From Congeria kusceri (lineage: Eukaryota; Mollusca; Bivalvia; Myida; Dreissenidae): 64,000 nt of DNA. The notes below the pieces were generated by a model. It was not told where the DNA came from, did not search any database, and saw only the letters and a program-made list of their open reading frames with translations. Numbering within the stretch: the first letter of the stretch is position 1; the number at the start of each line of letters is the position of its first letter. This document shows positions 39,640 through 52,300 of this stretch, one piece after another. Made by a program: the position numbers and the translations under genes. The stretch covers positions 30,609,634 through 30,673,633 of the forward strand of contig CM051040.1 in assembly GCA_027627225.1 (NCBI GenBank). Reading direction: 5' to 3'.

Positions 39640-42222
39640 TCACCTGAGCACAAAGTGCTCATGGTGAGCTTTTGTGATCGCCTGTTGTCCGTCGTGCGTG
39701 CGTGTGTGCGTGCGTGTGTCCGTCATCAACTTTTCATTCAAACAACATCTCCACCTAAACCGCTTGGCAGATTTTCACCAAACTTCATATGAATGATCCT
39801 TGGGTGAACCTCTTTCAAAGTTGTTCAAATCTTTCCGGTCCGCTGCATATGTAGGTCACCAGAGCTAAAAATAGATTTTAAAAGTGTAAACTTTAAAAAT
39901 CTCTGAAACCGCAGGGCCCAGAGGTTTCATATTTGGTATGTAACATCCTATAGTGGTCTTCTACAAAGATTGTTCAATTTATGCCCCAGGAGTCAAAACT
40001 GGCCACGCCCTGGGGGTCACATGGTTTATATAGAATATATAGCAAAATGACTTTAAAAATCTTCTTCTCTGAAACCACAAGGCCCAGAGGTTTTATATTT
40101 GGTATGTAACATCCTATAGTGGTCCTCTACAAAGTTTGTTCAAATGATGCCCATGGGGTCAAAACTGGCCACGCCTTGGGGGTCACATGATTTATATAGA
40201 ATATGTAGCAAAACCACTTTAAAAATTTTCTCCTCTGAAACTGCAAGGCCCAGAGTATTCATATTTGGTATGCAACAGCCTTAAGTTGTTCTTTACAAGG
40301 ATTGTTCAAATTATGCCCCTGGGGTCAAAACAGGCCACGCCCCGGGGGGTCACATGGTTTATATAGAATGTATAGCAAAATGACTTTAAAAATCTCCTCT
40401 GAAACCACAAGGCCCAGAGGTTTCATGTTTGGTATGTAACATCCTATAGTGGTCCTCTACAAATGTTGTTAAAATTATGCCCCTGGGGTCAAAACTGGCC
40501 ACGCCCCGGGGTCACATGGTTTATATAAACCTATAGAGCAAAATGTCTTTAAAACTCTTCTTCTCTGAAACCGCAAGGCCAAGAGGTTTCATATTTGGTA
40601 TGTAACATCCTATAGTGGTCCTCTACAAATTTTGTTCAATTTATGCCCCTGGGGTCAAAACTGGCCACGCCCCGGGGGTCACATGATTTATATAGACTTG
40701 AATAGCAAAATGACTTTAAAAATCTTCTCCTCAGAAACCGAAAGATCTAGAGGTTTGTAATTTGGTATGTAACATTGTATAGTGGTCCTCTACAAAGATT
40801 GTTCAAATTATGTCCCTGGGGTCAAAACTGGCCACGCCCCGGGGGTCACATGGTTTATATAAACTTAAATAGCAAAATGTCTTTAAAAATATTCTCTTCT
40901 GAAACCGCAAGGCCCAGAGGTTTCGTATTTGGTATTTAACATCCTATAGTGGTCCTCTACAAAGATTGGTCAAATTATGCCCCATTGGTCAAAACAGACC
41001 ACACCCCAGGGGTCACATGGTTTATATAGACTTAAATAGCAAAATGACTTTAAAATTCTTCTCTGAAACCGCAAGGCCTAGAGGTTTCATATTTGGTATG
41101 TAACATTGTATAATGGTCCTCTACAAATTTTGTTCAAAGTATGCCCCTGGGGTCAAAACTGGTCACCCTCTGGGAGGGGGGGGGTCACATGGTTTATATA
41201 GACTTAAATAGCAAAATGACTTACAAAATCTTTTCCTTTGAAACGGCAAGGCCCGCAGCTTTCCTATATTTGGTATGTAACATTGCATAGTGGTCCTCTT
41301 CAAAGATTTTTCAAATTATTCCCCTGGTTTCAAATCTGGCCGCTCCCCCCCCCCCCCCCCGAGGGGTCACATGGTTTATATAGACTTAAATAGCAAAATG
41401 AGGCATATAGTGATAGTCCTGTCCGTAAATTCTGTCTGTATGAGGTTAACTAAATTTTAGCGTTTCGTCTAGATCTAGCACCAACACCGCTCAGCTACTA
41501 CACTTGGATACTGACACAGTTGTTGCTTATGACCATTCCTAATCCACCCATATTATCCAACCTCACTTTGACCTTGACCTAATTTGGAATAAATCAAATG
41601 GGCTGTCCAGCACCTACCTGGGGCATGTGCGTTTATCAAACGCATTGTCTTGTTTTTCACACCACACCCCAGGGGTCACATGGTTTATATAGACTTAAAT
41701 AGCAAAATGACTTTAAAATTCTTCTCTGAAACCGCAAGGCCTAGAGGTTTCATATTTGGTATGTAACATTGTATAATGGTCCTCTACAAATTTAGTTCAC
41801 AAGTATGCCCCTGGGGTCAAAACTGGTCACCCTCTGGGAGGGGGGGGGGTCACATGGTTTATATAGACTTAAATAGCAAAATGACTTAAAAAATCTTTTC
41901 CTTTGAAACGGCAAGGCCCGCAGCTTTCCTATATTTGGTACGTAACATTGCATAGTGGTCCTCTTCAAAGATTGTTCAAATTATTCCCCTGGTTTCAAAT
42001 CTGGCTGCTCCCCCCCCCCGAGGGGTCACATGGTTTATATAGACTTAAATAGCAAAATGACTTTAAAAATCTTTACCTGAAACCGCAAGTCCCAGAGGTT
42101 TGTTCTAGGTTATTCAACTTATGCCCCTGGGATAAATATAAGCCACGCCTCGAGGATGCAAATTCCAATCTGGTTACAAGGTCTCAGGTGAGCATCCTAA
42201 GGCCCTCAGGGCCCTCTTGTTT
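39640..42222. mobile_element. 2.6-kb AGCTCACCTGAGC element with about 168-bp internal tandem units
   Basis: Left end AGCTCACCTGAGCACAAAGT, right end CTCAGGTGAGCATCC, inverted to each other. After a left part with GTGCGTGCGTGTGTG come about 13 units containing CTCTGAAACCGCAAGGCCCA, TTTGGTATGTAACATCCTAT and GGGGTCACATGGTTTATATA. A foreign piece of about 260 bases (41401-41660) interrupts the units. No coding capacity, so it must depend on enzymes encoded elsewhere, if it moves at all. Confidence 0.85.
41401..41660. repeat. GGCATATAGTGATAGTCCTG repeat, copy 1
   Basis: Nearly identical to 42502-42762, down to CACCAACACCGCTCAGCTAC and AACGCATTGTCT. It is inserted inside the tandem part of the 2.6-kb element. 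Confidence 0.9.
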
Positions 42223-42342
42223 AAGTCTTTCTTTAAGAAATCCAACTTGATTAGTATTTACATGTAGCTTTTGTTATTAATTGTAATATTTGTTCATAGT
42301 AAGCAAAACCGTATAGAACAAAATATGTGTAATACTATAAGC

Positions 42343-42426
42343 GAGGCATGTCGTGGGAAAACCGGGCTTAATGCAAGTGCGTAAAGTGACGTCCCTGATC
42401 AGCCTGTGCAGCCCATGACATGCCTC
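42343..42426. repeat. nested-palindrome MITE, internally deleted copy
   Basis: Only the left end up to GATCAGCCTGTGCAG and the last 20 bases of the right end remain. Confidence 0.8.
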
Positions 42427-42501
42427 ATACATGTTTGATTGTCCATAGAAGAATTTATAATTGTTAGTCGTTTTTTTCTGCCCCCGGCATCTACTGATGC
42501 A

Positions 42502-42762
42502 GAGGCATATAGTGATAGTCCTGTCCGTAAATTCTGTCTGTATGAGGTTAACTAAATTGTAGCGTTTCGTCTAGATCTAGCACCAACACCGCTCAGCTAC
42601 TACACTTGGATACTGACACAGTTGTTGCTTATGACCATTCCTAATCCACCCATATCATCCAACCTCACTTTGACCTTGACCTAATTTGGAATAAATCAAA
42701 TGGGCTGTCCAGCACCTACCTGGGGCATGTGCGTTTATCAAACGCATTGTCTCGTTTTTCAC
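42502..42762. repeat. GGCATATAGTGATAGTCCTG repeat, copy 2
   Basis: Second copy of the 41401-41660 piece. Here it is preceded by GCCCCCGGCATCTACTGATG, which may be the true end of its own element family. Confidence 0.85.
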
Positions 42763-44093
42763 ATATTTTTCTATATTTTCTAATATCCATGACTTGTGGT
42801 ACTGTATATTATCTGCACATATCGTATTTTAATAATCCACTATTTTTATAATTAAAGAGTGTATGTACAATCTTACAACAGATAGATTGACGAAAAATGA
42901 CAACTGTTAAGCTGAAGATAAATAATAGAGACACGGTAATTAAGTTACCGATTCAAAAATGTCAATTTGCTTCAGAACAGAACATAAATTAAATACATTT
43001 ATGTAAATTGAGAACCATCAATATACCATTCTATTTAATATTAGCCTTTTGCGTATACTTCATATTTTTATTTACAATTCTTATTTGATCCATCTTTTTG
43101 TCTCTATTTTATGGGTATGTTATCTTATGGGTATATGCTATCATAAGCTTACTTTTACATTATCTTTCGAAACCCCTTTAATAATTTGTTTTTGTTGCTT
43201 GGTTTGATCGTGTTTAACCACAATTTACAGACTGTTACGTATATTAAAGTTGTATCAGTTGATAATTATTGAGGATACTGTTAGTGCTCTCTGTTATTGT
43301 GGATGTTGTTCACTGGGGCGTTTTTATTGATACCTTTTCATTTTTTTACTTTTTTCATTTGCGTACTGATAATTAATCTCTCATTAGTTTTCTGTATTTT
43401 ACATGTAACTCTATTGAATCAAATGTCTGAGGATTATTGAGACACTCTTGAGTCCGTTTCCTGTCTGGGTAGAACCAGTACTGGGTGTGTTTGCGAAAGA
43501 TCACTCGAACATTTCTCTAAGTAATGATCAGGGACCTTATTTTAGAAACATCTGAAGTTAATCTTAAAATATGTTTACTTAAGTTCAAAATGTTTAAATG
43601 TAGTATTTTAGTATTGCATATGAAATTGTGATTTCCTTCAAGTATGTAAAAAAACAATAATGTAGTTAATAATTCATAAAAAAATACCTTTTACTTACTG
43701 TAATGTACTTTACAGATCAAATAAAACGTTCAGTCAAATGATGATTACGAAAGTAATACGAACCCAGAGTCATAAAAATGCGTATTGCCAATGTGGACAC
43801 CGTATCAGTAACCTTTGCATATGTAATTATTCACTAAGATATAGACGTTTGCTTGTACAATGATATGGACGATAATGGTGACAATTTTGGGCATGTACAT
43901 TGTGTGTTGTTTGTTATATTTTTGAGTAGGCTTATGTACGATCAGCCTGTGATTTAAAGAAATCAAGTTTTTATTAGTATAATGCCAATATTTGTATATG
44001 CATTATCCTTGTAAACTGTTTATTGCCTTGTTTGTCAACTGTGCATGTATTTCATAAAACTATTTCACATATTTTCTGTCAGTCACTGAATTG
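42763..44093. other. intergenic DNA with a repeat fragment
   Basis: At 43428-43505 is GAGACACTCTTGAGTCCGTT and what follows, shared with the SINE-like fragment at 29385-29530. At 43531-43600 is a piece of the CTTAAGTT MITE family. Nothing else was recognised. Confidence 0.4.
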
Positions 44094-44368
44094 TACTGTA
44101 AAATCATTTTATTTCGCGATGTCTAAATTTTGCCCATTCTTGAAAAAGGCGCATTTGTGCGGTCTTAAGTTCGCGTCTTTTTCATTTTCATGAATACATT
44201 TTAAATAATCTTGCAAACGAAAAATTTTCACGGCGTCTGCAATTCGCGCTATGTTTGGACCGCAAAATACGCGAAAATCAGACGACCGTGAAATAAAACG
44301 ATTTCACAGTATTACTGTCTGCGAAAATCAGACGACCGTGGAATAAAACGATTTTACAGTATTACTGT
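44094..44368. repeat. inverted-repeat MITE with a duplicated right end
   Basis: Left end TACTGTAAAATCATTTTATT, right end AAATAAAACGATTTCACAGTA at about 44290-44311. The last stretch (GCGAAAATCAGACGACCGTG ... ACAGTATTACTGTCT) is then repeated once more to 44368. The interior has several GCG-rich motifs. Confidence 0.75.
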
Positions 44369-44579
44369 CTGATTGTCATTGTTAATTTATTTGTCTCTGT
44401 GTTCGTTTCACATGTTATGGCTGCACAGTTGGGACCTGGTCTACACTGTTTTTACATGTAGTTAACATTTAAAATTGTATGGTTTGAGGAGATATTGCGG
44501 GGACACACTTGGAATAGGGATATGGTTAGGGAAAGATCCAGGATCCGAAAAAAAGGTAGAGGGTGCTGCTTAAAAGGAG

Positions 44580-44610
44580 CAGGTGGGGGCGGGGGGGGGG
44601 GGGGGTGAGG
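44580..44610. repeat. poly-G tract and G-rich run
   Basis: A run of about 16 G, preceded by GGGGGCGG, that could form a quadruplex. Another G-rich duplicated stretch (GGACAGGGTGCAGCACC, twice) is at 44805-44870. Confidence 0.7.
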
Positions 44611-45231
44611 CAGACCAGTTCTTTGAAATTAGAAAAAAAAAACGTTAATATAAGGATTTTATGAAGTCTTCCTATTACTGTTTTAAACATGTTCTCTTTC
44701 TTTATGGTAGAACATTTGCAGAACAAAAATATTTTAGAAGGTGTTTAATATTCCATTGTTGACTAGCCCAGAGGGGCAGCCGTGGGGGGAGGGGAGGGGG
44801 CAAATATGGACAGGGTGCAGCACCTGGGGGGAGGGGCAAATATGGACAGGGTGCAGCACCCTGCTATTTCACTCTGGATCTGGAAATTGTAATCGTTTAT
44901 ACGTAAATTTGGAAACGTTAATGGTTATCTCTATTGTGTTAATTACAATTAACCAGTAGATACCTGTCAACCAAGGATTGAGTTGACCAATTGTATTTCA
45001 GTGGTAAATAATAGCACATGGTTGCACAATCCATTCAATTTACTTCAAATCCTTGGACAAACAACCTTAGACAAACAGAAAGGTGGAGCGATCTATGTTC
45101 GTGTACTGGTTATATGTATTACACGCATAAAGTTATTGGTAGTGCCAACGGTATTGCAAGCACACCTATTTTAATGGAAATAGCATCGAGCGCACGCGCA
45201 TTGGTTTTTGTGTTAATGTGATTGAATGCAC

Positions 45232-45585
45232 TAGAAATATAGCATTCCAACATGATACTCGCTAATTGTTCTATCGACATAGAAGAAAATTATCGTTGTT
45301 AAACTATCAATAAACAACGCAAAAAGGAGTTACGATTCTGAGCGGAGCATAGTAAAAGGTAGTTCCAATTACAATTGCAAAAATATATGTCAAATCATGT
45401 TAGAATCGAAATAATTTTGGCATTATCGTTGTTTATCGGCCAATAAACAGCTCTTTGTCGTTTTGATGCGTGGCTATTAAACAACTCGGGCAGATGCCTT
45501 CGTGGTTTAATTCTTACGCATCAAAACTCCAAATTGTTGTTTATTGACCGATAAACAACGATAAATCGGAATTTATTTCTTAATT
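45232..45585. repeat. foldback MITE with GTTGTTTATCGG arms, copy 1
   Basis: Inner arms TTATCGTTGTTTATCGGCCA (45427) and TGACCGATAAACAACGATAA (45543) face each other around GTTTTGATGCGT/ACGCATCAAAAC. Outer sequence GCATTCCAACATGA near 45242 resembles, inverted, CATGTTAGAATC near 45398. The same family lies at 52500-52680 and 54100-54412. Confidence 0.75.
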
Positions 45586-46015
45586 AAATCATGAATGTGC
45601 TGTCGTGCAACCACAACTGTAGTCACGTAAATCTCACGGGTACTTGTATCAATGATTCTGTAATGTTCCATACGTATATACACTATAATAAGAGACCGAT
45701 ACGTTGGCTGATTTGGACCAAATAAAAAGTGTTTTCTACGAGAAGAATCCGTCCTCTGTTTTAATGAACTCGACCAAGACATTGTGAGGTGACAGTAAAA
45801 TGGGCGTTGTTTTAATCTTCCTCTCATTGTAGTGTATATACGTATAGAACATTAAAAAAATCATTGTTACAAGTACTAGTACGTGTGGTGTATCTGCAAA
45901 AAAAATGCCACGCTCATGAATGTAGGAAGTCACATATCCGTGTGCGGTATAGTATCACCACAAAACTATCGACGTGAATTCGAGTTTTTATCCAGAACAC
46001 AGTGGTTTTTACCAG
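45586..46015. other. intergenic DNA with two minus-strand open frames of unclear status
   Basis: Overlapping minus-strand frames span 45573-45933. One contains a hydrophobic stretch (VLVLVTMIFLMFY). I do not recognise the sequence, the frames overlap each other and the adjacent MITE, and no splice-linked exon was found, so no gene is called. Confidence 0.3.
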
Positions 46016-46287
46016 GGCCCTTATTCACAAAGCTCTTAAGGGAAGTCTTAACATAAGGTGTACAGTACGGTACATAAGTGAAACCTTCAGATCAAATTTT
46101 CTGTGAGAAATTCAATGATTTATGTTAACAAAAAAGTATAATACTGAACATCTTCGCAATATTTACTAGTTGAAACATTTTAATGTAACAATACATATAC
46201 ATGAAACAGCCACAGAATTAAGGAATGTTAACAATTTGAGAAATTTATTTAAGTTTTCTTCAAGGAGCTTTGTGAATATGGGCACTG
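46016..46287. repeat. inverted-repeat MITE with TTCACAAAGCTC ends
   Basis: Left end CCCTTATTCACAAAGCTCTT, right end GGAGCTTTGTGAATATGGGC, same family as 37496-37757. TCTTAACATAAGG follows the left end. Confidence 0.8.
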
Positions 46288-47312
46288 GCCCAACGACTAC
46301 GAAAGTTCTCTATCTCAAACTTAGTCTCAATTAAAAATACTGACCAATGAGAATGCGTGTAACAGTTCAGCGTTGATTTTGATTGGTTTAATATTTAAGA
46401 TTAAGCTTAAGAATGTTCTTAGTCGTGAGGCCTGGAACTAAAGTAAAACAACTTGATGCTGCGAAAGTTTCGATGTCTTTTATGTTTGGTTTAATGCTTA
46501 TTTCACAAAAGTAAGACCATAACGCCATTCGTGTATTTTGTTAATTATTGTAATTTAGAACTGTTTCTAGCTTTGATAATGTTTTGACTTGTTTACCAAT
46601 TTTTATTGTATTTCTTGTATTCAATGATTGTTATGTTATAACGCTTTTTTCCAGCTTTGGTAATGCGTTTTGACTTGTACGGTGCTGGTAGCTGTTGTGA
46701 CGTCAGGAATTGCCTGTGTGTGAAATCACGATTTTCTCCATTTTTTCCGCAGTGTAGCAATAAACTTCCAGCGATCATGTTGTTAGTTTTTCTTCATGTT
46801 TGCTTTAAATACGCACACAACACGTATCATTGTCCGTATTGTTTTCAAAAGTTGCTGTTAGTTCTTGAAGTCACACGAAGTTTGTGGTGGGGGTTACATT
46901 GGAGTGAGCTTGTAGGTCTGTTGGGTTTTTTGGTTAACTAAAAAAAGGCTTGACATATTCAAATAATTTTTGGTACACGTGTGTAACATCATAAAATACA
47001 GGTCAAGTTCGATTTTGGTTACAAACCACTAAATGTTGACAAGAGTTATGGCCCCTTTCCAACTTAAAATCCATAAAAACACGGTTTCCAGACAATATCT
47101 CGTGAAGGCTTCACATATTTAAATTATATTTTAGGTACACAAGTGTAACATTAAATAAAGCATTCTCCTCCCTTCCATTTATTTCAAATGATTACCAAAG
47201 TTGTGTGACAAGGCCATGTTGTCGGGGTATATTCGTCACTTTTGTGACAAGGCCATGTTGTCGGGGTATATTCGTCACTTTTGTGACAATTCTAGTTTAA
47301 AGCGCGGTTAAT
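46288..47312. other. intergenic DNA with a 43-bp duplication
   Basis: At 47206-47290 the unit TTTTGTGACAAGGCCATGTT-GTCGGGGTATATTCGTCAC occurs twice in tandem. The rest has no gene that I can support. Confidence 0.5.
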
Positions 47313-47709
47313 TTAAGGAACCTGTTCACATATTGGCAAATTGACAACTTTAAAAAATTGTCTCATAAATAAAATTATATTATATCAATTATATGAAAAC
47401 TAGCGAAATACCTCTTCTGACAAAGAAATGTATTGGAAATAAAGTGTAGTTTAGGATAAATCATTGATCGAAATGGATACAATTATATTTAGCGTTTGAG
47501 CGCTTTTCATCGGTATTTTGGAAAACACGTGTATTATGTAGCATTAAAAGTTCACCATCATGACTGTAAGTCGGAATGGCCGAGTGGTCAGCGCGACCGA
47601 TTTCTTTATATAATATGTGTTTTTGTTAGTCCAAATGCTTTCGTTTTAGTAGTTAAGACATTAAATGACATGTTTCAAAACAACGAAAAGTAGCGAACAT
47701 GTCCCTTAA
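47313..47709. mobile_element. inverted-repeat element with tRNA-like segment, copy 2
   Basis: Ends TTAAGGAACCTGTTCACA and ACATGTCCCTTAA. The tRNA-like part (GGAATGGCCGAGTGGTCAGC at 47575) keeps the A-box region but is cut before the B-box, so it is less complete than at 15903-15975. AAATGTATTGGAAATAAAGTG and CGCTTTTCATCGGTATTTTG match copy 1. Confidence 0.8.
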
Positions 47710-49265
47710 AACAAACGTTAGAGTGATTTCCCTACTACAACCAAAGAAAACAAAACGGTATATACATTGTATCTTGCATTGGACAAACGTGATGATCCGA
47801 TTTTCTATTACAAAAGTTTAATTGTAATCATTCCGAAAAACGTTTTCCACGAAAGTAACAGAAGACGTCCATTTCGAATGAAAAATAACTAGTCAGTGAA
47901 TTCTGAGCCATAAGGCGTAAAAAAGTTGTTGTCCGCTTCCCCCCCCCCCCCATTTTTTTTCCGCCGACCCTAAGTGTTTGTGCCTATCCATCATAAACTT
48001 TTCTGACTTTTGGTAAAAAGAACAGTCTTCTCTAATATGCGGCTCTTCGGTAATTAGCAAACATGTCGAACTAGTCTGCGTGAGACCGGCGCTCTTGGTA
48101 ATGACATACCGTAAGGTACAGTTTCTTTGATTGGAGGAGTTTAATTTAAACATTTAACATGCAGTCGAATATACCTATATTGAGTTGTGAATATGCCGCG
48201 AAATAAGCTAAAGAAACAATATTTTATATCCGCCCTCATAGCCAAATTAAAACTTTTACATATAAAATATTGGTCAAATATAAGTCAAATGATCATGAAA
48301 CCGCATCTGAATATATTGTCTTCAATGTTGGGAACGATGTTCACTATTTGGCAATGTGAAAAAAACACCCACTGCCTGCACACAAGTGAGAGAGTGTTGC
48401 TGTTGTTTGTTATATGCGAGCAAGAAGTGCCGTCTGAATGCGGATAAATCTACTAGTCGAAGAGATTGTAGACAAAAAAGGAAGGGAGACCACTGCGGGA
48501 GAGTGGCACTCGCTATATTCACCCGTAGTTACTTCCCTTGAAGCCATGTTTACATATAATTGACCGCACGAAGATGTTTGATTGCCAATGTGATTATCTA
48601 TTCTGAAAGCTAGGACTTGTTTGACGGAGATGACTTGTAAAAACATTACAAATAATTCGTAGCATTCTGAATGGCTACACATACATGTATTGTCAATCCA
48701 AACTCGTCGATAAGTCAATTATACGCGTACGATGGTCCTATTGCGCAGCGTTTTTTATAAGCAGATATTAATCAGACTAGTTGTTGTCGATGATGGGTGA
48801 GTATTGTTCATTATTTAAAATTTTAAAAAGGGGCAATAACTTTATACAACAAATAGAAATATGCGTTTTATTGTTTAAACGACTGAACAGTACAGAATAT
48901 AGGCTTACATTAACGTTACTAACGTACTCTGTGCAGTACTCTTCTTTAGATCTATACATGGACATTGAACAGACGAACGGTTGCTTACGTATTTATAATG
49001 AATGTTGGCTACATATTGGTCCTGTAAACGATAATGATCTCTTTAAAAAAGAAACGAAGACCATGAGGTGAAATCAACTAGGAAAACTGAATTCATATCC
49101 GGTCATACACCGCCTTATGAATTTTCGATGAAGTTACGATTGTCATAAATAATGCTACAAATGTATTCAAACTGTTAATTACTTTTAATATTAGGACCCT
49201 AACATTTATCTATAGAGAGACAAAAAATATTGATGATCCGCGATTTGAAAGCACGCATGAACGAG
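47710..49265. other. intergenic DNA
   Basis: Several unrelated short open frames on both strands, none with a recognisable domain or splice partner. A C-run of about 13 is at 47939-47951. Confidence 0.35.
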
Positions 49266-49271
49266 TTTATT
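49266..49271 (-). promoter_or_regulatory. polyadenylation signal of the secreted-protein gene
   Basis: AATAAA on the minus strand, about 50 bases after the stop codon at 49320. A usual position for a 3' end signal. Confidence 0.5.
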
Positions 49272-49319
49272 TTTTTCCACCGTCCGATGACGTCATCGGA
49301 CTCGAAATGCCCATGACGT

Positions 49320-52300
49320 CTACAGTGGTAGCTTGAAGCATCCGATAGGCAGTGGGTGCGGCTTGCTCATGCGGATGCAGCCGTTGAGATGATTGCCACC
49401 TTTGTCGTCGATCTGCACCTAAAAGATATACATAAAATAAAATATTTTGGAGCTAAGAAAAACGCCACAACCGGAAGTTAGTAGATTCTATTCCAGCAAA
49501 TGTACGGAATTTCATTTTTATCACATTGCCTGTATATAATTGGTATAAATGTATAAATTTGGCCTTCAGCGTTGGTACAAGTCATGAATCGCACACTATT
49601 AAAAATTAGATGTATGTACATCAGGCGCAAAGTTATTATATGAATTGTACGATCGTACATTAGGATTTGGCGTCAGATAGGCATACATCTGTCGGTCAAA
49701 GGAAACATAATATGGTTTTGAAACTGACGAATCCTTCATTTACTGTTAGATAAGAAACTTTGACTTATATTTGCTTTGGCCTATTTTCTCATAAAATAAC
49801 AGATTTGTAAATCCAAACAAACGGGCGACAAGTCTAGTAGAACGTTGCGTACAAGTAGCGATAACTATGTTATATCTTCCTAAAGCAGGGGTTTCTAACT
49901 GCATTTAACGCGATGTATAAACGTCCATTTTAGGATTTAACAAATCTTAACATAAACGTAGACGTACTGAAATCAACTTAAGTATGTGTTCCAGCAAATC
50001 TTACCTTAAAGCAGTACAGCTTTCCTTTGTAAAACTTGCAGAAGTTTTCCATTTTGTTAACTGAAATTGTAAGGTATCATAGAATAAACTTTATTATATA
50101 GTTGGTACTGCTGAGCGTTACTAAGTGCCCGTATAGAGGGCCGCTGAAAACTGTCGCATCTTACCAAATATTACATTGAAAAAGCTACAATGGTCCTGTA
50201 TTGAAACTGACATCGGATACAATACATTCTGAGTATCCTTTTTTACTTGTATTCTGATTTAATTTGATACATTTGTTTTCTTTGATTTTGTGAGTTCGAT
50301 CCATTTCTCGGGGAGCGTTCAAAGGATCTTCATCATTAGACACCACTTACCGGTTCTTCACAGGAAACGGAAGCGAAAGTGTCTCTTTAAGCCTAGCTTC
50401 GGCTTTCGACACAATCGAGCTCAAATAAATAGGTTTAAACTAAAACATATTTGAGACTTGTCGTGGGAAAACTGGGCTTAATGCATGTGCGTAAAGTGTC
50501 GTTCCGGATAAGCCAGTCCACACAGGCTAATCCTGGACAGCACTTTCCGCCTACATTGGATATATGTTTAGAAGATACTTCCTTAAAACAGAAAATACCA
50601 TTAAAGCGGTAAGTGCCGGCCTGAATTAGCCTGTGCGGACAACATTTTACGCACATGCATTAAGCCCGGTTTTCACACGACACGCCTCTATTATATTTCA
50701 TTCATAGTGCTAGTATTCCTTATTTATTACTAATACTACTCACCGCACCAAATTTGCTCGAATTGGACGTCACCCACTGAGAACTTGCCAACCACATGGA
50801 CGTGACCGCTCTCGGGGTGCAGTTCGTCCACAAGGAGACTCACATTGACTGAAATACAAACGAGAAAACACGAAAGTTAACACGAGATTCATGTTGCCCG
50901 CAAACGAAAAAAACACGATCTCAAAATTCGGAAATTTTATAATTTGCTTTTCTTACAAACATGCATTGTTTGTCGATTTTGCACACTGTTCAAATTACTC
51001 TTCCAGGTGTATTTATATTTAGTATTTGTCATGCACATAATCCGAAGCACGGTGTTTCAGACACATATTCTACTTTTACAGTATTTTTAACTTAAGTTAG
51101 GAATAGCTTAAGAATCTTATTAAATATGAGCCCAGAACTCGAAACAACAAACACGGGGCTTCTTAAAGAATGGGGATCCACAGACTTGAAAAAAAACTTG
51201 ACCTGGTTTCAAATAAACGAACATGTACGAAACAATTACCCATGACGTCGCCTTCTATACCCCAGCACTCGCAACTCACGGGGCTGCAGCGACATCCGGA
51301 ATGGGCCCCCTCGACCCCGGCCTCCTCTTCGGTCACCTCTTGGAGTTCATTATACGCTGGAAAACAACAATAGACATGTCCATGTTTTGCCACCTAAATT
51401 TAAAGGGGCTGTTCAAACCTTAGAATAAGAACAATAAATTTATTATACAACAAGAAAAAAAAATCAGTTTTAAAAATTATTTCTATAAACTGTGAAACTA
51501 TCCCTTTAAACTCCTCCCTGGCTGTTAATCTTTCCATTTTTTGTAACGAACAGTTTAAACTCCGCCCTAACTATTGTTAAAGGATTAATTTCCATTCATC
51601 GACAATCACAACACGTCACAATCTTTACCATGTGATCTTTTCTGTAAAATAGGTTAACAGTTAAACACGTGATATAAATGTACAATGATTGGATAAAACT
51701 ACCGATTAATTTGCATATGATTGACATTCATGGAAAGAAAATTTAAGAAATCCAGTGTTTATACTCTGGTAAAATCTGCAGTAAATGATTATGCTGTGCA
51801 CTGGTCGAATATAAGAACTGTACCGTGAAGTGGTTTATAAGAAATTAAAAGTCGAATATATAAAACTACAGTTTTAAAATTTATAGTATTTATAGTTTAT
51901 ATCTAGTAAACACCAACACCAGTTGCCATCAAAGTGGTTAGAGCTTAATTGCATACTTTTTTATTTATCATATCCCTTGTTTTGGGTAAAAGAAGTGCGC
52001 CTGCCTTGAAAAATTACATAACTAATTCTAAACTGATACTCACAGAGTTTTCTACAGAGAAAGTACACACTTTATCATTGTTAAATCCCCAATAAACTAC
52101 GCGCAAAAAGAAGATACGAAACTGCAAACTTATCGTTCGCGTTGTAATTGCAGAGTTTGTCGTCATGCACATATCAATATTCCCCCCCCCCCCCCAGGGG
52201 GAAGCGGCGGGCATATACGGGACTTTAGACCGAAAGCAATTCCCGACAAGCGGGAATTTGACAAGCCAAATGATTCCTGGTCCCGGGAAATAAACTTTGT

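Noticed and set aside
45573..45933. Possible minus-strand gene with a hydrophobic segment
   Set aside because: Two overlapping frames, no recognisable family, partly inside a foldback MITE, and no linked exon.
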